From NCBI RefSeq assembly GCF_921293095.1, contig NC_060258.1, positions 3,286,001-3,350,000 of the forward strand: DNA of 64,000 nt, in the 5' to 3' direction. The stretch comes from Ischnura elegans. Lineage: Eukaryota > Arthropoda > Insecta > Odonata > Coenagrionidae. The position numbers and the translations under genes were made by a program. This document shows, in pieces, positions 57,406 to 64,000 of this stretch (position 1 is the stretch's first letter; the number at the start of each line of letters is the position of its first letter). Under the pieces are notes generated by a model. The model worked only from the letters and a program-made list of their open reading frames with translations. It was not told the origin of the DNA and ran no database searches.

Positions 57406-59544
57406 CTGCAGACAAAGTAGCAGTGAGAAAACACTAATCTCTTTAAAGACACATGCATGGGATGCACTAAAGCATAACAAAAAAAAGGATGCTGAAAAAA
57501 TTGTATCTGCTTTCACTTCAAAATGGAAAGGTGTCCGCACGCCTATTAATCAATCACTGAAAAGCTACAGCACCGACTGAAACGACATTTAGCAGGAAGA
57601 TTCCTGATATTCTGAGTTCATGCAGCGTCTTTTTCACATTTATTAGGGACCATGTTAGCTGGCCCTTCACTGCAAACTATACGATAGACAATGTCGATCA
57701 TTCAGATATATCATTTTTCAAATTACAAGAAATCAAACGAAAGATTAAGGATTCAAATTTTTGCAATTAAAAAATGAAATAATTGAGTTTCTTACTGTTA
57801 CACACAATCTTCCGAAATTATAATTTTCGGAGTACATAAGGCTTTTGTTAGGCCAAAATTACTATTTATTCTTTCCTCAACTGTAACGTCGAGGAAAATA
57901 CACGTAAAACATGTTATCAATGTACTTATTATTATCTAGACCTGATAATATTCAAATATAAATTCGGAAGAGAATACAGGGTTAAATATTTGTACAGAAA
58001 GAAAACAAATCTCAATATCATCTCCTCTGCCAACATTATTTCATGAAACTGTTTTTAAAGTAACCTTGATATAATTATTCTTAAAATTTGGAAAACTAAT
58101 CATACCACAATTATGTATTATGCTCTCTACAAAGTTCCTACTGTCTGTCAGTATATGGCTATAGAACAGATTGCTGGTCGGTTTTGAAGTACCAGAAACA
58201 TCATGACTCAAGCTTAGACATTTGGTAAACAAACTGCTTGACGGCCATGATGAATTTATCTTGCTATAGACCACTTTGTGTTGTGAGAAAATTTCTGACT
58301 TTGAGCCAATTAACTATTTTCTTACAGATTTTTATTTAATTATTCAATCACAAATTAAAATACAAGATAAATACATCTAATGTACCAACATGAAAAACTA
58401 TTCATTTAGGTTAAAAAGTTTTGCAAAAAATAGAAATCTGCAATACAACAAAGATATTCTAGGTAAAGTCACAAAACAATATCAATCATTCCATTATGCA
58501 CTAATAAAATAAATATCTATCAACATACTCAAAACTCATTGAAAAAAATTGATTAACGAAAGAATGGAGCATCCCATTCCAAATATCAGGAGTATACCAT
58601 GCCATGATTGTAAAGTCTGTTATGTAAGATAAAAGTGTATTTTGTAATCAAGGTAATCATAGGTTATTTACACAAATATAAAAAATGTAGTCTTAAAATA
58701 TTGGAATATAACACATAAAAAATAAACGTAACAGTTATGTTTTTCTGGTATAATTTTGCGCCATAACATTAATTATAAACACTTGGCCACTATTGCATTC
58801 AAAGTTTCCACCTTATATACATATAAAATACCTTGAAAATTAGCATTCAATTTCCGAAACGTCCAAGAAAAGCTTTAGTTTATGTGACCTGAACTTCACG
58901 AGATCCCAGTTAAAGGTAAACAAGAGAACCTGAGCAAAAAAATTCAATATGTTTTCGTGCACTTCAGACTTTGCTTGACAACCGATAAACCAACTTATTT
59001 CTGTGTCTCACTCATGTCATCCTTTAGTAGCAAATCGCCAGGGATTTGATTGTTCTTTTTCATATTCTCCGGTCACCCAAAAGAATTCTTAAAAATGAAG
59101 TATAGGTATAATAGCCTAGTGGGTAGATTGCTTTTTTGAGTTGATCAATGGTGAATTTGAAAGCCCCACTTCAGGAGATCATTGTTTAGAATACCAGAAG
59201 TTTCATCAGAAGACAAAATGTCTTCAGTCGTCGCCACTGAAACACCAACGGCAACATTGTTAACACCTAGCCAAGGAAAGGGAATAATAGTTTGAGGGGA
59301 AATGGGACTGGTTTACACTTTTTTAATACAACATTCCATTTCTCCAATTGTGTGACCAAGCGATTAATCTTTTAAAATATTGAGTCATTCCTTTTGAATT
59401 TATGCTATAACAATTTCAGTCTGAAAATTATCATCTTCCTAGATTTCTGACTGCTGTCGACACAAACCATAGAGTGTCACTTTGAACGCACCGAAACCTA
59501 TGTTGTAACAGCCTTCAAAAAATGAAAACCCAAAAAGTACTCAC
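57406..59544 (-). other. Gene B intron 2, duplicated in gene A
   Basis: Collinear in patches with about 1793-5055 of gene A. No extra exon is supported by both copies. AT-rich with short open frames only. Confidence 0.45.
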
Positions 59545-59682
59545 GCTGCAGTAATTTTTCGGCAAACTTTTTCTCAGAACTGCGTCTGATTCCAAACAAA
59601 TCTTTATGAAAACACTGAATTCCGTGAGTTTCTTCAAACACAGTGGACACATGGTAGTGGGCAGGCCATCTCCCACAGCAAC
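59545..59682 (-). CDS. Gene B exon 2 (second half of ZAD)
   Basis: 46 codons, phase 0, acceptor TATCTCCAG and donor GTGAGT. It starts VAVGDGLPTTMCPLCLKKLT and contains the second Cys pair (CPLC). The helix FSVFIKICLESDAVLRK follows. Same length as gene C exon 2. Confidence 0.82.
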
Positions 59683-59799
59683 CTGGAGATAGCAATAAAC
59701 AAGCTATGCGTCAATAGAATGCGGAATTGTCTAGGATAACACGGAATGAAGTTAACAGAATCGCAAACAAAAATCCATAAAATATAACGCGCCACTTAC

Positions 59800-59967
59800 T
59801 TGTAAACCGACTAAATCATGTAGGGCATCCTTCACAGTTATTTTGCATGCTACATTCGAAGTAAATATGTTGTAATAATAATCATGACTCTCCATACAGA
59901 GTCTGCAATGGTCAACCTCGGAATTCCTTCCAGAAGAATCCGAGAAAATCCTACTGGTGCAACTCAT
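59800..59967 (-). CDS. Gene B exon 1 (first half of ZAD)
   Basis: 56 codons from ATG 59967 to a GTAAGT donor at 59794-59799. The ZAD begins with HCRLCMES (first Cys pair) and ends DALHDLVGLQ. The preceding residues are Ser-rich. The start is chosen because it is the only Met in the exon before the Cys pair, and gene C begins at the equivalent point. It is the intact counterpart of the damaged gene A exon at 5365-5535. Confidence 0.82.
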
Positions 59968-60690
59968 GTTTTCGATTCAAAATATTATTCACTCTTTAGA
60001 TCAGGTCTAACGTCAAAGAAGTCATCTACTAGGCATTGACAAAAATCACAAAATCACTCAAGGAAACTAACTACATTCACCTGAAGATCAAAATACTTCA
60101 GAATACTCAGCGAACAAAAAAGCCAACAATTAATGAATCGCCTGAAAGATATATAACGAATGGTCGGTGAATATTTTTCAACAATTTATGACACGATTGT
60201 AAATTCTGTGGGCAATGGGCATGAACATGCATGTTCATGCTTTCGATGATGACAACTCGAGGCGATAGTCAGGATGAGTTTCCAGAAGATTCCACTAGAT
60301 GGCGGGCGAATTCAAATTTCCCCCACCTCGGCTTAGCTCACCCTCCCACAGGCCTACGACTTCGCTTCTGCCCCCCATCAGAAAGAAATCTTGGATCCGC
60401 CCCTGGCCATGGACGTCACCATTATTTCAGATGGGAGTTCAATCAATTTATGTTCGAAGTCCACACACTTCCAAAAATAGAGCAGTAATTAGTGGCATCA
60501 CAATATTAACGAAAGGAATTTTTTTTAGATAGTTAAAATCTTTTCATACAGTTCCCAGCGCCATATACGTGAACTAATTCACCAAATTCGAAGCCTCCGT
60601 GATGAAAGCCCCACCCCATCTTCATGAATACCTCCCCCCTCCACTCCCAAAACCAAGTCCCTCTCCGTCCTCGTGGGGATGACTCACTCA
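59968..60690. other. Gene B upstream region
   Basis: Presumed promoter region. A perfect 22-bp palindrome (GCATGAACATG and its complement) lies at 60219-60240. From 60300 on the composition turns C-rich and resembles transposon ends (…CTTGGATCCGCCCCTGGCC… near 60390). No gene. Confidence 0.4.
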
Positions 60691-60696
60691 GGGTCA

Positions 60697-61110
60697 CGAG
60701 CATCTTCCCACCCCAACCCCTTCCACGCCATCCCCACTCCATTGGATCGGAGCGTCGGAACGGCGACGACGCAGTTTCTCACAAAAGCGGTCTCTTTGTT
60801 GCAAGCGGGGCCAGCAAATGCGAACCACTCTTTCTCCTTACATTCTTGCCTCCCCTCTCACGAGCGTCTTCCCACCCCAACCCCCTTCATCGCCATCCCC
60901 ACTCCAACCGAACTGAGCGTGGGAACTGCGACGGACACAGTTTCTCACAAAAGCGGCCGTTTACTGCGAGCGGGGCCAGCAAATTCGAACCACTCTTTCT
61001 CCTTACATTCTTGCCTCCCCTCTCCCGAGCGTCTTCCCACCCCAACCCTCTCCCTCTCTAACCCTCCTTGGAAGGGAGCGTGGGCAAGTCGACGGACTGT
61101 TTCCCACAAA
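60697..61110 (+). repeat. Tandem repeat, period about 165 bp, 2.5 copies
   Basis: CGAGC(A/G)TCTTCCCACCCC recurs at 60697, 60861 and 61026, and each full unit also contains TTTCTCACAAAAGCGG, GCGGGGCCAGCAAAT and CCACTCTTTCTCCTTACATT. The third copy is incomplete. The frames are open through two units because the period (164-165) and composition allow it; I do not treat them as genes. Confidence 0.8.
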
Positions 61111-61114
61111 GTAG

Positions 61115-61880
61115 GGACGGGCGGTTATGAGAAAAAAAACCGGTGTAAGGTTAACCGGTTATTTTGAGTGATATGAGTACCTGAGTATTATAACCGGATG
61201 AAAAAAACCGGTTATATTCAGGTTGTATAACCTAAAGCATTGCGTGTCGCATATCTTCGATTCTTAAAAAACCTACCGCATTTTTAAATTTCGTCTTCCT
61301 TCTTCGCGATGAAGTTTAGCGTATAGTCTTCCTTATTTTTTCTTAGATAAGCCATTAAAAACCGGTTGTTTTTCTGCCATTTACCTAACAATTAAATTAT
61401 TTTTGGCATAACCGAAAAATAATTTGACTACTGATTCCCGCACTCTCTCGCTAACCGTTTGAACTACCAGAACTTTTGCCGCTGCCACACGGCTGCCACT
61501 GGCTGAGGTTTTCCTGCGCCTCTACCGGCCACAGAGAACATTAAAACCGGTTATTTTTGATGCAACAGAAACACATAGTGGCCGGTTAAAACCTAAGCGA
61601 CGAGTACTCGATGGCATAACCGATGGCAGACGGGAGAGGAATAACCGGATGAGGGAATACTCGTTGGGGAAACCTATCGCTGTGGGAAGGTTTTTATCAA
61701 TGGAAAAACCTAGTGGCCGGTTAAAACCTGAGCGACGAGTACTCGTTGGCATAACCGATGGCAGGCGGTTATGGCTGGTTACAGGTATAGGTTTTTTCAA
61801 TGCATCTCAACTAGTAGAAACTGTAACGAGTACTTGGTTATTCTCCGGTTATTGCAGAATAACCAAGGCGTTGGAGTAGC
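61115..61880. repeat. AACCGGTTAT-rich repeat
   Basis: CCGGTTAT, ATAACCGG and AACCGGTT occur many times, and a block with CCTAGTGGCCGGTTAAAACC and GACGAGTACTCG(A/T)TGGCATAACCGATGGCA appears twice (about 61570-61635 and 61705-61770). It is probably a hAT-type MITE or several nested copies; termini were not resolved. Confidence 0.55.
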
Positions 61881-61989
61881 TATTGCGGAAGTTAAATGGA
61901 TATAAAGTACATGAAATGTTATATTAGTGTTCGAAAGCATGCCTGCCATGTGACCACATTCAGTAATACAAATATGAATATTGAAAATT

Positions 61990-62820
61990 CGGAGGGGGAG
62001 CCGGTACCCCCTTAGCTGTTTATACCATCAGGATCGAAAGGGTCGTGGTTCCCCGTAAACTTTCGGGGGGTGGGGGTGTTATCGACCCCCTAGCTTTTAA
62101 TAAACTTAGTTATATTCAAGCACAGTCATGGTTAGGGGTTTTGTCCCTCCCGGGAGGACCGTAGTCTCGTTAGAAAATCTGGGGGGTTAGACCCCCTTAG
62201 ATCTCTGTTATAAATTTAGTTATGTTAAAGCATGTCTGCGACATCGTAGTAGCTAGGGAGTCTCAGGGGACCCGGCCGCCTATAAAAATTCTGGGGGGGT
62301 ATGATGACCCCCCTATTTTTTAATGTAGATTTTGTTACTTTCAAGTACGGCTGTATCTGGAGGCGTCCTGGCCCCACAGAAGGGGTTCCAGTCCCCCACA
62401 AAATTTTGGGGGGAGGGGGGTAGTTATGGCCCCCCTAACTTTTTCGTTTTTGCCTCAGTTACATTCAAGCACTGTCATAGTTAGGAGGTTCGGCCCCACC
62501 TGGAAGACCGTAGTCCCGCTAGAAATTATGGGGGGCGGAACACACCCCCCCCGAATTTTTATGGGCGGCCAGGTCCCCTGAGACTCCCTAGCTACTCTGA
62601 TGTCACCGACATGCTTTAGCATAACTAAATTTATAACAGAGACTTAAGAGAGTCCCGGCCCCCAGATTTTCTAGCGCTACTATGGTCCTCCAGGGGGGGT
62701 GGGGCCTGACCTCCTATCTATGACAGTGGTTGAATGTCGCTGAGTCGAAAAAAAATTTATGGGGGCCATAACCCTCCCCCCCCGAAATTTTATGGGGGAC
62801 TATGGGGGAAAATAATATAA
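61990..62820. repeat. G/C-tract inverted-repeat complex
   Basis: Runs of six to nine G or C alternate with conserved text. About 62180-62300 is inverted at about 62550-62680 (GGGAGTCTCAGGGGACC versus GGTCCCCTGAGACTCCC; GTTATAAATTTAGTTATG versus CATAACTAAATTTATAAC). A block with GACCGTAGTC(T/C)CG also occurs twice in direct order (about 62155 and 62505). Confidence 0.7.
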
Positions 62821-63179
62821 AATATTACCTAACGGAAGCAATAAGTAAGTGAACAAATATGTTGGGCTGTTTACATGATACAAAGGATTGTTTACATGAT
62901 GGATTTAATGTACTAGTTTGGTGAATTTGTTTGCGTGAATGATTGTTGTGGACTGGAGCAAAGGCGCAACCAGGATCACCCCTGGGGGGGGGGAAAACAA
63001 TAGTATAGAGGGAAGCAAGTCAAGTTGTGACATTTGAAAAGATTTTATTTTGGTTACATATGATATACTAATGCATACCATTTTTCGTGGGCTCGAAAAA
63101 AATTTGTTGAACACTTTCCTTTAAATTCAGTACTGATTTTCCTTAACGACTGTTGAGATATTTGCTCCCCCCTTCCCCA

Positions 63180-63390
63180 CGATGAGTACGCCCATGGACT
63201 GGAATGCAACATGTACGAGTGCACTAATCAAGCAGCAACAGATTCCATTCCCTATTCATGCATTCGCACAACATGATATCACTTGATCACACAGTTTATT
63301 TTGGCGTTCATTCTCCCTTTCAGACTCATAGGCATTAAATAAATCGTGTTAATGTATCGCGTAACCTATAGACTTCAAACTGAGAATTTC
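63180..63390 (-). repeat. Dispersed repeat, copy 3 (inverted)
   Basis: On the minus strand this resembles the repeat at 7020-7190: TTGTGCGAATGCATGAATAG followed by GGAATGGAATC. The right part contains ATCGTGTTAATGTATCGCGT, similar to the GTTAATGCATCGTGTAAAC end of copy 1. Confidence 0.45.
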
Positions 63391-64000
63391 CGCTCCACCT
63401 TAGAGGCCGATTCTAAAACGAAGAACTTCATCGTTGCAGGGACGACCACTGGCCAGCCGTGATGAGTGCAGACGCGAGATTTGACTCATCAAGAACTCCA
63501 TTGAGATAAAGCCTAAGAATGCTGCCTCTCCAAATTGCTATCATACCAATGGCTGCGTTCTTATCTGGTTAATGTGGACTGAGGGTGGCCATCATGGCGG
63601 AGGGGGCCGTCTAATCGGAAGCAGACCCCCATTAACATCCTTATCGCATGCTTACGTCTTAATCCGCAAACTCACGGAGCGAACTTCTAATGCAATTCCT
63701 AGTACTCACTTGACGACACCAGATACAGAATATTAGAGTATGATATTTGTTCCTTGAATTTATATAAAAAGCGCGGACATATGAAGCAAAGAGCTTGCAC
63801 TTCCAGTTCTCTCTAGTTAGGAAAATAGTCTTTCGACTCCGTCGCACAGAAATGGGAGTGTTCCCACCCTCATCAAACTAATCATACTTACTAGCCAAAG
63901 GTCATAACCCGAGTTGAGAGAAAATTTTTTCATAGACTGCGCTCTTCAGTAAATGGACATGAGAATCTCAAATCTCATATTTAGGTGAAACCAGAGGAGT
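63391..64000. other. Right edge, no genes seen
   Basis: No recognisable protein, RNA gene or repeat. A minus-strand frame at 63659-63847 has no domain and no splice support. Confidence 0.35.

Larger units (their letters stand above)
34953..59967 (-). other. Gene B span: ZAD-C2H2 zinc-finger gene, about 25 kb
   Basis: Proposed exon chain, 5' to 3' on the minus strand: 59967-59800, 59682-59545, 57405-57238, 54221-54063, 47072-46944, 41784-41674, then either 38166-38094 or 38002-37927, then 37330-34953. All junctions up to the alternative pair are phase 0; the alternative exons leave one base and the finger exon supplies two. The product is about 1,107 residues: ZAD at the N-terminus, a long acidic linker built from four phase-0 exons, then 19 C2H2 fingers. 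ZAD-C2H2 proteins are nuclear DNA-binding factors, many acting in chromatin organisation or female-germline expression; the target of this one is unknown. Every large intron contains at least one transposon. Confidence 0.75.

Noticed and set aside
60624-61167. Two overlapping plus-strand frames with internal repeats
   Set aside because: They run through a 165-bp tandem repeat; openness in several frames comes from C-rich composition.
1-64000. CRISPR arrays, bacterial operons or ribosome binding sites
   Set aside because: The window is eukaryotic; tandem repeats seen lack the repeat-spacer structure of CRISPR.

Overview
The window is eukaryotic and almost certainly from an arthropod, most likely an insect. 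It is AT-rich and intron-rich, packed with DNA-transposon remnants, and carries two families typical of insects: zinc-finger-associated-domain (ZAD) C2H2 genes and a gypsy-type retrovirus (errantivirus) with a baculovirus-F-like envelope gene. I cannot name the species.

ZAD genes. Three related loci are visible. Gene A (minus strand, exons at 501-617, 1625-1792, 5056-5181 and 5365-5535) runs off the left edge; its start codon is followed at once by TGA. Gene C (plus strand, exons 6261-6449 and 6561-6698) lies head to head with A and has only its ZAD exons here. Gene B (minus strand, 59967 down to 34953) looks complete: two ZAD exons, four phase-0 linker exons, a pair of similar short exons that look mutually exclusive, and one large exon with an isolated finger plus 18 tandem C2H2 fingers. 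Finger remnants continue for about 600 bp past its stop codon. A and B are copies of one ancestral gene; the similarity extends into introns.

Mobile elements. A 9.4 kb errantivirus-like provirus (11355-20796) has two long LTRs, gag and pol broken by stops, an integrase lacking its core, an env with one in-frame stop, and a possible small extra ORF before the 3' LTR. A decayed EnSpm/CACTA-type transposase follows (about 20970-22400). A 3.9 kb segment bounded by perfect 14-bp inverted repeats and GTATAC-rich palindromes spans 25333-29279. The long introns of gene B hold most of the rest: a pogo/Tigger-like element (38377-40350), a piggyBac transposase pseudogene (about 42384-43745), a TTAA-bounded inverted-repeat element (44273-46253), a hAT-type element with an 8-bp target duplication (47140-48385), a 3.55 kb element with inverted repeats of roughly 715 bp and its own 8-bp target duplication (50206-53759) nested in an older MITE (49786-53970), and a piggyBac deletion derivative with TTAA ends (55349-56706).

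The right end (60-64 kb) is repeat-dominated: a 165-bp tandem repeat, an AACCGG-rich repeat, a G/C-rich inverted-repeat complex and dispersed short repeats. Between these landmarks, long stretches show no coding or RNA gene that I can support. Exon calls rest on open frame, splice-site consensus and the match between copies A and B; there are no transcript data here.
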